In this document: positions 51,001 to 60,459 of the stretch, one piece after another
How the letters are laid out: each line of letters starts with the position of its first letter
How positions within the stretch are numbered: the first letter of the stretch is position 1
Source of the DNA: Paratinospora sagittata
Taxonomy: Eukaryota; Streptophyta; Magnoliopsida; Ranunculales; Menispermaceae
Assembly (NCBI GenBank): GCA_035771175.1
Contig: CM069598.1
Location: 15,314,438 to 15,378,437, forward strand
Direction of reading: 5' to 3'
DNA: 64,000 nt
Made by a program: the position numbers and the translations under genes
The notes under the pieces: generated by a model
Told to the model about the DNA's origin: nothing
The model's input: only the letters and a program-made list of their open reading frames with translations
Database searches by the model: none

Positions 51001-54000
51001 TAATTTCACAATTAAAAGTTCCCGCAAGTGCATGGGTCGCACAAGTAATAAAGTGATGAAACAAGTATCGTCCCACAAGGTTTAGTAGTTAATTATTGAA
51101 ATTGGTTGATTCTAATTATATTTAGAAAATTTAAAAATGGCGGCTAATTAATTAATGAAATTAAATCTAAGAAATCAAAAATTAAATCTAATGCGGTAAA
51201 TGCGGCAAAAGTAATTGAAAACAAGAATGAGAGATTTGGATTAAAGGTGTGGAGCTAAGGACATTAGGGCGATGATTTCACCTATATCATGAATGAGAGC
51301 TCCCCGGTGTGTCGCTTCTCCCCAAAACCAAAATGTGAGAGCTAGAGTCCTCTTCTTCTCTTGTTTTCACCCATTAAGAACAACCATCATTTTCCTTTGC
51401 TCGTGGCTCTCTCTTGTTCTTCAATCTATACCCAAGCCATGAGCATTTTCCAAGTTTTCCCAAGTGCCCAAAAACAAATACTAATACTTAAACTCCTTTT
51501 TTCTTCTTAAATTTTTTTTTTTTATACTTTTCTCTTGAAAACCCTAACATGAGGTTATTTTTTGTTGTGCCCAACAAACATCAAGATGTGTGTTCCTATT
51601 CTTTCCTCATTTCCACCTTACCAAGCATGCCAAATTGAGTCATGTGTATGAAATTTCTCTATTTGCCAATTAATTTTTCCAATTCTCTACAAAAATAAAA
51701 TTAACAAAAATTAGCCTAAGTTTGTAATTAATATATAAATTTGCAATTAAATTCCAATATTAAGCTCAATAAAGGGTAAAAAAATAAAATAATTGATGTG
51801 TATAATTTTAACAGAGCATATCCAAGATGGAGAGGGAGGTCTGTAGTATAATAGCTTCATATGCTACCATGTGGGCACTTTGGCTAGAGAGCAATCACAG
51901 GACATTCAACAATGCGCCAAAAAATGTTTCCTTTCAATGGGAAGAAATAAAATTACTGGCTAGTGGCTAATACACGGGTGGCTTGTCTCCTTGGGCTAAT
52001 GGATATTCCATTTCTTATTGGTCTAACTATCTGTTTCAAGGAATGTAATACGGTTATTTTAGAATTGAGTTATGTAGTAAGGCAGTCGCAAGAGTGATGG
52101 AGGATGTCATTGGTTATGGGATCATCGATTTAGTGTATGAGCATTGCATAAGTGCTGGGGTTGGTTGGCGTTGTAAAGTACTCCTTGTACTTCTACTTTG
52201 CCTTTGTTTTTGACTTATTCTATTTTAATATAATACATATATATTGTTTCTTCTCAAAAAAGAAAAAGAGAAAAAAAAGAAAAAATACACATACATACTC
52301 CCATTAAAAAATAAATGTGTGTGCAATACATAGTGAGCAATCAATTACTCAAACTATATTTCATTCATTATCAAATATCCCATGAACAATATCGAATTAG
52401 TGTTGAAAGGTGGATTAATCATAAACTATGTAGTACTAATGCTTTAACGTGTGTCACAAACACATATCTAGCAATAGGCTTTTTAAAAGGTTGCGCAACC
52501 ATGCATCTAGCAGGAATGTATTCTAATAATGCTTCATTCTTAGTGACAATATCTTGAACGAAATGGTATCGTAGATCAATATGTTTGGTTTTTCCATGAT
52601 AATTAAGATATTTCACATAGGCAAGGGCAACAATACTATCACAATGAATCTTCATTGGATCTGCATAATTCTTGACAACTCTAAGATTGTGAAAGAATCT
52701 CTTTAACCAAATAGCTCTTTGAATTTTTTGGCCTTTCATTTACCACTAAATCCTTTCATGTGGCTATACATAATGACCCTAATATCCCCTCATTTCTCCA
52801 TCACAATCTCATTTGGAAAGCTCAAGTGCCATCAAAGGTTAAATTTTTGGGATGGGTGGCTTCACATGGGAAGATAAACACAGGGGATATGCTGCAAAAA
52901 AGATTCCCAAACATGTGCCTATCACCACATTGGTGCTATCTCTACAAGCAGAATGTGGATTCAGTTGAACATATATTTTGGCATTGCTCCTTTTCTAAAG
53001 AAGTGTGGAGTAGATGGTGTCATCATTTTTCGGTTATGAACTTATGAGTAGGGAAGGGTTTGAGAATGACCACTTCAACATCTTCCCCTTCATGAACTGC
53101 ATTCAACTCGAGTAGAGAGACCATTGGAAGGTTGTGTCTGGCGGTAATATGGTCTCTATGGAAGGAAAGGAACAAATGGGTGTTCGATGGGGAGGCATTT
53201 TCAGGTTTCAAAGTATGGGAGAAGTCTCACCTTCTAGCCCCTTTTTAGGTTGTGAGTAGTAATTTGTCAAAGGACTACGCCTTAGGGGATTGGCTCCGTG
53301 GGTGGGGCAATTTTGTCTCATCTTAGGGATGGGCCTCGGTGGGCCGTGATGTACAGTCACTTTGGAACTTTACCTTATATAAATATATACCATTCCTTTG
53401 TTTCTTTAAAAAAAAAGTTGTAGCGGAACAAGCAACAAATTCTACTTCTATTAGAGAAAACAATGCAATATTGCTTCTTACTACAAAAAGAAATAGCTTT
53501 TCCATCTTGCAAGAAAGTGTATCCTGTTGGAAGATTTTCTTTTATCTAGATCATCTCTTCCATCTTTGTTGCTAGCCAATTTAGTATAGATTTTGAATCT
53601 TGATAACAGAACATATAAACAATTCCTTTAAAATATCTTAATATCCTTTTAATTGTTTTTCAGTGAGCGTTTCTAGGATTTGATTGATATCTAATAACCG
53701 ATCCAACTGCATACCAAATGTTAGGTTGAGTATACATCATGGTGTACATCAGACTCCAAACTACACTAGAATGTCACACACTAGCCATCTTATTTATTTT
53801 TTAAGAGTTTGAGGACACATTTGAAGACTCAAAGGTTCACCCTTTGCTATAAGTGTATCAATGGTATGCAATGTGGCATTTGAAATTGTTCAAAAATCTC
53901 GTTTATATGAGTCTCTTGAGACAAACCGAAAAGTTTTTTTTGAACGATGTCAATATGTTCAAACTCCAATGGTATAATTTGCATCACTCATGTCCTTCAT

Positions 54001-57000
54001 TTCAAAAGTCGAAGACAAGCACTCTTTAGTGGCGAATGGCGATGTCATCTACTTATCATTTTCAGCCACTAAAATATAATCTCCACATAAGGATAATATT
54101 TTTTTTAAAAAGAAACTAAAAGGTATGTTATATATGTATTGATAAAAGGAAAGAAAGCTGTACAAATTGTCATTATAGACCACACTCCTATGTAGATACA
54201 AAATTATTCCATCCCCAAATCCAATCACCCACCCCATAGCCTCTTGATAGACTGCTATTAGCTACCCAAAAGGAACATATAAGGATAATATTGGAAACCT
54301 AGGCTTGGATCGTTTAATAAACATATACTGATCCTCTTCAATCATCGTAAATCCATTAGAAATAATGACTCGATAAAAAACTGAGATTCCACTTTCTAGC
54401 TGATTGTTTCAGTCCATAAATAGGACTTTGTGCATGTTTCCATTTTAAAATGAAGCCTTCAAGTTGATTCACATAGATCTCTTCATCTAGTTCTCCATTG
54501 AAAAATGCAATTTTAATATCCATCTGACATAGCTCAAGATCCAAATATACAATAATAGCTAGAATTAGACGGATTGTGGTGACACTAACATCAAGAGAAA
54601 ATTTTTCTTATAATCTACCCCAACCTGTTGGTTGTATCTTTTTGCAACCGAGTGAGCCTTGTATCTTTTAATGAAATCATCTTTCTTGTGCTTGACTTTT
54701 AAAAACCATTTGTTTGTAATAGTCTCGCGCCTTGGACGAAGGTCAACCAAGTCTCAGACATGGTTTGCTTTCATAGACTCAATTTCTTCATTCATTGCAG
54801 CCTATGTTAGCTAGACTTGGGTATGAGTTTCAGATGCGGGTACATATCTAGAGGTTAGACTTGGGTATGAGTTTCTTCTTCTTCTTCTGTTCAATGTTTC
54901 TTATCCTTTTTTTCCTTATTTAAGTGAATTCTCATCTATTAGTCATTCTATTCTTCTTTGATGAATCTATATGGTAATATTTCAAAATCCGAAGTGTCGA
55001 ACACATATCCACACCCATGTCGGTATCATGAAGTATAGACACGGGTATGTTGAGCTAATGTAAAGAGTTTGGCTAATATAGATTGCAACAAGCCGCTCTT
55101 TATTTGCAGAGCAAGAATGAACTTCTTTATCGATCTTTTGCTCAACATCATATTGTGGAGTATATAAAGGCATCCTATTCAATCGTAAAACGACGAAGTG
55201 AAATATGCCATGCGTGCTTCTTTTCTATTGTATATCTTGGGGATTCTCTTTTTTTCTTTGAGAAGATTTATCTTGAGGATGATAAGACAGATTGTGGGAT
55301 ATTGCTTCCGCTATCCTTAGAGATTGGAGGAATTTCTCCTTCTCAATCATAGGATTTGGTACATCTCTTGCTACCTCGTTAGATTCATAAAGCTCAATTT
55401 CTTGGGTTACTTAACCTTGATTTGGGAAATCATCTTCTAAAAAGACAATATCTCGTGATTCAATTTCAATAACACTTCCATCGAATATACTCACTTTTAA
55501 ATACATACCACTTGGAATGAGATGAATATCTTATAAAAATACATTTGTTTCATGTATCAGTATGACCTTACTTTCCAAACTTATGAGAAGTATCATGTTT
55601 GTAAATTGCTAATCCTCATTGCTGCAAATAACTTGAGCCAGGTTCATTGTCAGTCCATCACTCTTAAGGGGTAGATGATACTAATTTAAAAGGCACAAGG
55701 TCTAGAATGTAGGCTGCGATTAATAATGCATCTCCCTTATAAGAGATTGCAAGATTCGCTTTTGCTATTGTTGAATGCACAATATCTAACAATGTAAAAT
55801 TTCTCACTTCTGCAACAACTTTTTTTTTTTAGGAGCACAAGGAATTGTTAATTGCTGAACTATCCCTTTCAAGATTTAAAAAGTGCGAGGCGTAAGCCTC
55901 AATATTTTTTCAAAGAAATTCAGAAAAATGTAAAAAAATGCAAATGATTATAGATAACATTATTAAATGAAAAGACATAAAAACCAAGTATACTTTGAAG
56001 CTTTGAGCATACTTTATCTTAAGTTAATTTTTCCTAGCATGCATGCATGAAATTCAATTTTCATAAATTGATTGAGTCATTGACATTATTACTAACTAAT
56101 TAACAATACAAATAATAAAATACATAAACTTCATTGATCATAATAATATTCTGAAATGAATCAAACTAGGGTGTTGCACCCTCTTGTTATCGTTGTAGCA
56201 GGAGGAGGAGGTGCTGTAGCAACACCTGCTGCTGCACCTCCCCCCTCCCCCCACCCGAAAAAAAAGAAAAGAAAAAAGAAAACTAAGCAAAGAAGAAGAA
56301 GATAAACGAAAAAGAAGAAGAAGGAAAGAGAGGGAAGAAGCCCTACCTGGAGGTCGAAGTTTGAGAATGGAGTTGCTGCAAGTTTTCCCTCCAAAGGCAA
56401 AGAAAATGATTTGCTTTGTTTGTTTTCTTTCCTTTTTTTTAGGGTTAAATGTAATGAAGTGAAATGTGAATTCAATGCAAATGATGTAAATTAATTTAAA
56501 TGCCAATGAAATGCAAAACTATATGCAATTACATTAGAAAATTTGAGGCTATGCCTCCATACACCTTGTGGCTTATGCCTTAAACATGTGAGGCGTAAGC
56601 CTAACAAATCTACCTGTGAGGCTTGCCTCGAGGCTTTTTTTTCTGTCTCCGCCTCCCTCAAGGCGTGCACCTCACACGATTTTGGAAACTATGTTCCTTT
56701 TTAATTGCAAAGTGCTTTAAATTACTCGAAGAAATACTCACGTTCCTCGATTAGTGCGAAGAGCTTTCATTCTTTTATCCAGTTGATTCTCAACTTTAGA
56801 AAGATGACATCTTAAAAGCAATCTAATGCTTTAGACTTCCGAGAAATCAAACATGATTAAAATGTGAACATAATGTGTATTAAAATATAAGACAACACAT
56901 GAGACTCAACAATTAGCACAACACTATATATATTAATTTGTTGCAAAAAATCTTAACATGATATAAAGAATTAATCATATATTGCATGATAAATTTTTTG

Positions 57001-59750
57001 TTAAAAGCTCCTAATAATCTCACTCGCCACGTGTCAAATCTAATATCCATTAATTAGCGCGAGATTGAACAATACATATATTTAACAAGCAAATAGTATT
57101 CCTCCCACTTAAATGGATATCCATATTTATCAAATTGTATTGCAATATCAACACAACAATATTGTCTATTACAAAACAAAAAATAAAAGATAATAACAAG
57201 CATTAATACATATGAAAAAAAGACCTAATTCTAATTAAGAAATATCTTTTAACCCAATCTCATTTACAACTACATGGTTTGTCATTCGTGCATTATGAAC
57301 ATCTTGAAGAGATGTCGACTACCTGACATGAATCACATACTTAGTGTGTTTCTAAGACTTAAAAAAGCGCATACATACCTTTAGATCTCCTTATGTTCCA
57401 ACAAATTTGGTGTTTTCTTCCATCAAAAAAGCGTCCTCGATATCCGATATTTATCAAGTAGATGGCAAGATCTAATTAAGTCACTTGTTGGTTTCCACTA
57501 ATCCAACAACAAATTAAGGAGAATTGTGCTTTGGCTTTCCTTCAGCTAAGCTGAAGAATATGTTGGACCATGTTGTGATTGGGATGCATTTATATTTTTT
57601 TGAATGCATAATACAAGTCATATCGACTCAAAATCTAGATCCCATTGGATGTTTATTGAACAAATGAAGGTAAATAATCAAAAGAAACATGCAAATAATC
57701 TTCTTCTTTTTTTTTTTTTTTTGTGAAAACCAAGGGTATTCCGTATCCAATCCCGACTAATCTTTTGGGCCCCTGGTTGCTCGAGTGAGAGACGCCCCCA
57801 GTGGCTAATGCTAGTGGAGAGTCAAACTCGTTACCTCGTTTCCTGAGACGAGCGCCTCGAGCCACTCAACGAACGGAATGTTGCTTAGAAATGTGCAAAT
57901 ACCATTGATAAATAATAGGGGTTATAATTCTGTGTTTTTCCAAATAATGAGTGGGAGACCCCTAGAACTTCCACTGGTTCAAATCAAACTAAGGAGATGA
58001 GATGATAGAACAAAAATATTGCGAAATAAAAACATTGCGATACGATGTCAATGATTTTCTATTCTCGACCTCAGCTAGCGGTATAGTGTCATTAATTTCC
58101 CATACCTAAATAATTATCTTTAGCGCTATAGCGCTAATGATTTCCCAAACCTGATCTTAGCTAGCTGTATACTGTCATTGATTTCCAACACTTGATGTTT
58201 CCTCCATGTTTGAATTTACTGGAACCAAAAACTTAAAACAAAACAATCCAATCGAATTCTTCCTTTTATTTAGTCTTTTGTGTTCAATATGCAAATCTAG
58301 ATTTGATTACCCATCGAGGGAGTATGACTCAACCTAAATGGTTTTATCCAAAGATCTGAAAAATAGACAAGCCACGGTAGCCAACTAAAGTCTCATTCAA
58401 AACCAAAAAAATGCAATGCTTACATTCACATACTATGCAAAATATTTCAAATGTAAAGATTCGTGAATCAAGCATTTAACATATAAATATGATGACATAA
58501 ATGATAATCAACCTGAAATCTACTCACAAGTCACAATGCTCTAGAATAAATTTCAGCGAGTTTGGCTGTGTTCCCACTTCCCAACTCACTTGTATATATA
58601 CATAGCTCACAAGTCTTTAGTCACTTGACTTGCTAGAAGTTCCATAAATTGTTCTAGCTCATTCCATTAACCAAATATGCTCCATTTACATCTCCTAGTT
58701 GAGGTATAGATCAACTAACGGATCAGCTGGAGTTTCTGCAATCGAACGTCTACTTTATCTGTTTGATATCATGATTAAACATTCAAGTCCAACATATATA
58801 ATCATCAATTTCATTATTTAGCTGATTGAAGCCTTGCTTCCGAGTTCCGATTAAAATTCATCATCAGACATCTTTAAAAGTCATCAACAACTGATTGAAT
58901 TCACTGGAACAGTGTTAGGTTGCTCAACCAACAATTTAGATAGAATTTAGAGAAAAACTCACCTTGGGTTTGGATTAATCAAGCCTTAGCTCTTCTCCCT
59001 TTTCTCCTCTTTTGTTTCTCTTCTTTCTCAGCTTAGAAATGAGCTTAACTGACTGTAAAACGAAAATTATAACTTTTCAGCACCACCCCACCTTTCATAT
59101 ATTTTAAAAACAGAATTTTTTCTGTTTCCAGTCAACTAAGTTGACTATCCAGTCGCTTGTATCCATCTAAGAATTTCTGTGCAAATACACACATTCCAAA
59201 GTCGATTGTCCTTTTGGCACACTCAATCGCCTTCCCTAAATTTGGTTTTTAGGCAATTTTAACACCATTCCCATACTCAACTCTCACTACCCATCATAAG
59301 TCCATTTTAACAATTAATTCATGTACAAATACATTCAAACACTGTTCAAAACATTCTTTAACAATAACTCATAAGCACATGGAAACACAAATAAGATTTG
59401 GGGCTATTTTACTAAAAAATGAGGGATGTTACATATTTACTACGGGGATAGTGGTGCTTCAATTGTTACTACTTTTTAATTGGTCCATATTTCTTGCAGA
59501 AGTTTCTATGATTCAGGCACTTGAGGTGGTAATTGGTTTTTTTTTCCCTCTAAATTAATGGTTTCAGGTGCTCATGTATTTAGGGAAAGATGCACTGAAG
59601 GAAGTAATTGACCAAGCAGAATTATATCCCATTCGTGGTTTATTCCAATTCAGTTATTTCTTCAATGAGATTGATCAATATTATCATGGTAATCTCAATT
59701 ATGAGTTTGGGGTCTCAACTGGATGGAAGGCTCTAAATGACTTTTATAGA
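27068..59750 (+). CDS. TWINKLE: Organellar DNA primase-helicase, TWINKLE homologue (5' part; 3' exons beyond window)
   Basis: Twelve exons: join(27068..27502, 27887..27942, 28035..28092, 28217..28327, 28879..28959, 29858..29938, 31158..31223, 31319..31435, 35175..35222, 35310..35395, 35509..35569, 59568..59750), 461 codons with no frame break and all GT/AG. Plant TWINKLE is targeted to mitochondria and plastids and makes RNA primers and unwinds DNA at the replication fork. Seen here: a Ser-rich, Arg-containing N-terminal targeting peptide; a zinc-binding primase motif with Cys143, Cys146, Cys171 and Cys176 (CPKCQGG, CFRAKCG); a Toprim domain with VEGEMDKL (297-304) and ATDADQPG (358-365); then [12 protein letters not shown], the start of the RecA-like helicase domain. 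Walker A and later motifs are not in the window, so the gene continues past 64000. The first in-frame ATG is 27068; a second at 27143 has a better context (ATGG) and could give a shorter presequence. The intron at 35570-59567 is about 24 kb and full of transposons. Confidence 0.93.
27540..27800. repeat. Local direct duplications in TWINKLE intron 1
   Basis: CATATTCATATGAAAT occurs at 27544 and 27771, and AAATTCATGAATTATGG occurs at about 27626 and 27719 (period about 93). The pieces look like staggered local duplications. Confidence 0.6.
29371..29590. repeat. Two-copy direct repeat of about 103 bp in TWINKLE intron 5
   Basis: ATCCAGCTGAAGGTCTCAAT (29371) recurs with one change at 29474, followed in both copies by TTTTGAGCAT and later by CCTAGAAGTT with CCAGAGGA. 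No function is seen. Confidence 0.6.
31740..33190 (-). mobile_element. L1-type LINE remnant in TWINKLE intron 8
   Basis: On the minus strand (33190 to 31740) the sequence encodes pieces typical of the C-terminal half of L1 ORF2: a [10 protein letters not shown] block followed by a YLIKWEAV block, RFWEDIW, and a [11 protein letters not shown] zinc-binding block. The order is correct for a minus-strand LINE, but stops and frameshifts are frequent. Confidence 0.7.
33305..33680 (-). mobile_element. RTE-type LINE 3' end in TWINKLE intron 8
   Basis: Minus-strand codons 33663-33445 give [20 protein letters not shown] and [11 protein letters not shown], the conserved C-terminus of plant RTE reverse transcriptases. 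The 3' end continues to the AACTCAGTTCAACTATGCC block at about 33315, matching the other RTE tails in this window. Truncated at its 5' side. Confidence 0.75.
36297..36742. repeat. Tandem duplication, two units of 223 bp
   Basis: TTGTGAATTGAGCATGTTG starts at 36297 and again at 36520. The two units are nearly identical. Each ends with CTGTAATCATTGTAGTCAGA, so each carries the left flank and left end of the TIR element described at 36674-37019. Confidence 0.88.
36674..37019. mobile_element. Short TIR transposon (MITE) of 346 bp with 10-bp target duplication
   Basis: The ends TTGTAGTCAGAAT (left) and ATTTTGACTACCATG (right) are inverted relatives. The element is flanked on both sides by TCTGTAATCA (36664-36673 and 37020-37029). 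It is filled with GATTCGAATC / GATTCATCGATTC motifs. A 9-10 bp duplication points to a Mutator-like origin (inference). A related GATTCA-rich stretch is at 62895-63010. Confidence 0.75.
37488..37662 (+). mobile_element. tRNA-derived SINE with a 19-bp target duplication
   Basis: It has a pol III box A (TTGGCTCAATGG, 37500-37511) and box B (AGTTCGAATCT, about 37544-37554), no coding sequence, and ends in a short A run. It is flanked by the identical 19-mer AAAGTATAAAATAATAGAA at 37469-37487 and 37663-37681. The right duplication lies only 8 bases from the edge of the large palindrome. Confidence 0.88.
37690..38489 (+). repeat. LTR-like outer end of the left palindrome arm
   Basis: 800 bp from TGTTAAAATTATACACAT to AAATTCGCAACA, with TG and CA ends. 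Inverted copy at 50988-51813. Confidence 0.65.
38496..38513 (+). other. PBS-like motif after the left LTR-like end
   Basis: TGGCGCCATTGTCGAGAG, similar to the TGGCGCCGTTGCCGGGGA type common in plant gypsy elements. The inverted counterpart is at 50966-50983. Confidence 0.6.
39007..39190. mobile_element. MITE-like CCCGACC-rich element, left-arm copy
   Basis: It starts TAGGGGTGAGCAAAAAACCC and contains repeated CCCGACC and GGTCGGGT motifs, then CACCTGACAAAACCCGACCC. The same element is present in inverted orientation in the palindrome centre (47304-47492). The right arm lacks it at the matching place, so it is a later insertion. The TAGGGGTG edge suggests a hAT-type origin. Confidence 0.5.
40765..41006 (-). 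repeat. 3' LTR of the copia element
   Basis: 242 bp. On the + strand it reads TGTTAAGAAAATAAAAT to CAAATCTCAACA. Same length as its partner, five differences. Confidence 0.95.
41007..41022 (-). other. Polypurine tract of the copia element
   Basis: On the minus strand, CCAGCTTGAGGGGGAG directly before the 3' LTR. Confidence 0.85.
41014..44300 (-). pseudogene. Broken pol of the copia element (protease, integrase, RT, RNase H)
   Basis: Minus-strand domains: protease with VIDSGATD (about 44290-44260); integrase (44255-43038) with the HHCC part HRRLGHPSF ... [11 protein letters not shown] and catalytic surroundings [16 protein letters not shown] and NGIAEIKN; reverse transcriptase (42630-41950) with [20 protein letters not shown] and the active site [10 protein letters not shown]; RNase H (to 41014) with YTDSDYAGS and [15 protein letters not shown]. 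Breaks: a frameshift near 43040, a TGA at about 42640, and a TGA at about 42233 where related proteins have Trp. The long intact stretch 42171-41014 shows how recent the decay is. Confidence 0.9.
44319..45406 (-). pseudogene. Broken gag of the copia element
   Basis: From 45406 the minus strand encodes a copia Gag of the UBN2 type ([20 protein letters not shown] near the N-terminus) and a zinc knuckle [18 protein letters not shown] at about 44560. Just after the knuckle a frameshift moves the reading into another frame (44558-44319, ending HSGNFPISI), which ends at a stop before the protease. Gag would package the element RNA. Confidence 0.85.
45407..46052 (-). other. Copia leader with simple and tandem repeats
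   Basis: The untranslated leader between PBS and gag. A GAAGAAGATGAAGA run lies at 45415-45460 on the + strand. GATCGCGATTTAAATGG or close variants occur at about 45632, 45677 and 45714, with GGATCGCGATTTGCAG at 45661 and 45741. Confidence 0.7.
46053..46068 (-). other. Primer binding site of the copia element
   Basis: On the minus strand TGGTATCAGAGACC follows the 5' LTR directly, matching the 3' end of initiator tRNA-Met. Confidence 0.93.
46069..46310 (-). repeat. 5' LTR of the copia element
   Basis: 242 bp, partner of 40765-41006. Flanked by the target duplication TTATC at 46311. Confidence 0.95.
47304..47492. mobile_element. MITE-like CCCGACC-rich element in the palindrome centre
   Basis: Edges GTAAGGGGCATC and GCTCACCCCTAC form a short imperfect inverted repeat. 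It contains GGTCGGGTT repeats and is the inverted relative of 39007-39190. It occupies most of the loop between the two arms. Confidence 0.5.
47952..48865. mobile_element. 914-bp non-autonomous insertion in the right palindrome arm
   Basis: Flanked by ATGACATGTA at 47942-47951 and 48866-48875. The left arm has the single, uninterrupted site at 46799-46808. The ends TTCAAAAATTTTCC and GAAATCAAATTTTCGAT are weakly inverted. No coding sequence; AT-rich with AAATTCGATAAACTTCG motifs. The 9-10 bp duplication suggests a Mutator-like element. Confidence 0.8.
50966..50983 (-). other. PBS-like motif after the right LTR-like end
   Basis: On the minus strand TGGCGCCATTGTCGGGAG, the inverted partner of 38496-38513. 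Confidence 0.6.
50988..51813 (-). repeat. LTR-like outer end of the right palindrome arm
   Basis: Inverted copy of 37690-38489, with a 21-bp extra stretch near 51170. The minus strand starts TGTTAAAATTATACACAT at 51813. Confidence 0.65.
51814..52290 (+). mobile_element. L1-type LINE 3' end
   Basis: Encodes [17 protein letters not shown], the C-terminal block of plant L1 ORF2, then a 3' untranslated part ending in TATATTGTTTCTTCTC and an A-rich tail (52255-52288). Its 5' side is cut exactly at the palindrome edge. Confidence 0.7.
52420..55850 (-). mobile_element. Ancient copia remnant, interrupted by a LINE
   Basis: Minus-strand fragments in copia order: integrase C-terminal part (about 55840-55480, with [21 protein letters not shown]), RT start (54750-54565, [20 protein letters not shown]), RT core (54544-54356, [20 protein letters not shown]), RNase H start (about 53460-53420, [11 protein letters not shown]) and RNase H end (52739-52420, [20 protein letters not shown]). 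It differs from the copia at 40765 and is full of stops. The L1 piece at 52742-53415 splits its RNase H. Confidence 0.78.
52742..53415 (+). mobile_element. L1-type LINE fragment inserted in the copia remnant
   Basis: Codons from 52760 give [20 protein letters not shown] and [16 protein letters not shown], the zf-RVT region of L1 ORF2, followed by [12 protein letters not shown] and an A run at 53408-53416. The copia RNase H reading is continuous on either side. Confidence 0.75.
55867..56688. mobile_element. TIR element candidate with AGGCGTAAGCCTC ends
   Basis: The left end TTTCAAGATTTAAAAAGTGC with GAGGCGTAAGCCTC and the right end GGCGTGCACCTCACACGATT then TTGGAAA are imperfect inverted repeats, about 820 bp apart. 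GAGGCGTAAGCCT also recurs inside at about 56590. The flanks share only CTAT, so the target duplication is uncertain. No transposase is seen; the reading frames at 56138-56506 are low-complexity. Confidence 0.5.
56700..57700. other. Gene-free intronic sequence
   Basis: AT-rich TWINKLE intron sequence. I recognise no coding region or element family here. Confidence 0.5.
57707..57880 (-). mobile_element. tRNA-derived SINE
   Basis: On the minus strand it starts GTTGAGTGGCTCGAGGCGC (box A GTGGCTCGAGG), has a box B-like GAGTTTGACTCTC, and ends in a 16-base A run (T run 57707-57722 on +). No clear target duplication. Confidence 0.7.
58900..59433 (-). mobile_element. Possible LTR fragment
   Basis: On the minus strand a TGTAACATCCC edge at 59433 is followed by T-rich sequence and, at about 59105, AAATATATGAAAGGTGGGG, a possible TATA region. 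The far end was not found. The edge resembles those of plant gypsy LTRs. Confidence 0.35.
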
Positions 59751-60227
59751 GTAAGTATTACTTCTGTCTTAGCATGTGTTTTGGTTGCTCTTATTGAGGA
59801 GTATTAATGACTTAGATAATGGTTGTGACTTGTGATTGTAATCATGGTATATATATGTTTGTGATAGGACATAAGAAAGCATGGTATCTATTAAAGAAAA
59901 GAATGAGTCTTCTTTATGGAATTTGGATATATTAATTGGATTCTACTGATTCAAGAAGGTATAGTTTGCTGTTTTTTTTGTTTCTTTTGTGCTGAATTGG
60001 TCATGTTAGAATTAGTATTGTATTGTTTGTAAGGTGAGAATTGGATGGCTTTGTATTTTTAGGTTGTAAAGATTACTGTATATATAGAAGCATCTTTTTT
60101 TGAATGATACTGTCTCTTTATTATCCCCCCAAAAAATGTAAATATAGAAGCAATGTGAGAGAACAAAGTTACATGAGCTGAAAAAAGTTTTTGTTTTTTT
60201 TTTCTACGTAAAAGCTGAGAATTTGAT

Positions 60228-60303
60228 TTATTTTGCCACATATACCTGTTTGAAGAGTCCCCATGTGGTTGGGAACAACTTATAGTTGAGTTGAGTTGAG
60301 TAT
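60228..60303 (+). mobile_element. RTE-type LINE 3' tail
   Basis: CCCCATGTGGTTGGGAACAA then GTTGAGTTGAGTTGAG, the conserved RTE 3' end with TTGAG repeats, in the intron after TWINKLE exon 12. Confidence 0.6.
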
Positions 60304-60459
60304 ACTTAATTTGGAGAGTATTCTAACTCAATTTAAACTTCATCCTTAACTTAAGTTTACATTTGCAGCAAGGTAATTTATTAGAAATACACGACCCAGA
60401 TTAGTAATAGATTTTTTATTAGGTGTGTTTGTGTGTGTTCTACTATAGATACAACTTCC

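Larger units (their letters stand above)
37690..51813. repeat. Giant imperfect palindrome (inverted repeat) with inward-facing LTR/PBS ends
   Basis: The left arm (37690 to about 47264, including a 5.5-kb copia insertion) is the inverted copy of the right arm (about 47491 to 51813), around a centre of about 225 bp. Checked by eye at several places: 38200-38400 against 51070-51310; 40325-40764 against 49368-49745; 46316-46560 against 49120-49363; and 47190-47264 against 47491-47570. Identity in the outer parts looks around 95%. The outermost 800 bp of each arm behaves as an LTR and is followed inward by a PBS-like motif. No coding sequence belonging to the palindrome itself was found. Outer flanks are GATG (left) and GAGC (right), with no target duplication. 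It lies in TWINKLE intron 11. Confidence 0.88.

Noticed and set aside
37690..51813. Reading the palindrome as a CRISPR-like or origin structure
   Set aside because: No short regular repeats with spacers; plant nuclear setting; LTR and PBS motifs give a better explanation.
56138..56506. 122-codon frame rich in Phe, Leu and Ser
   Set aside because: Low-complexity AAGAAG/CTTCTT tract inside a TIR element; no protein family.
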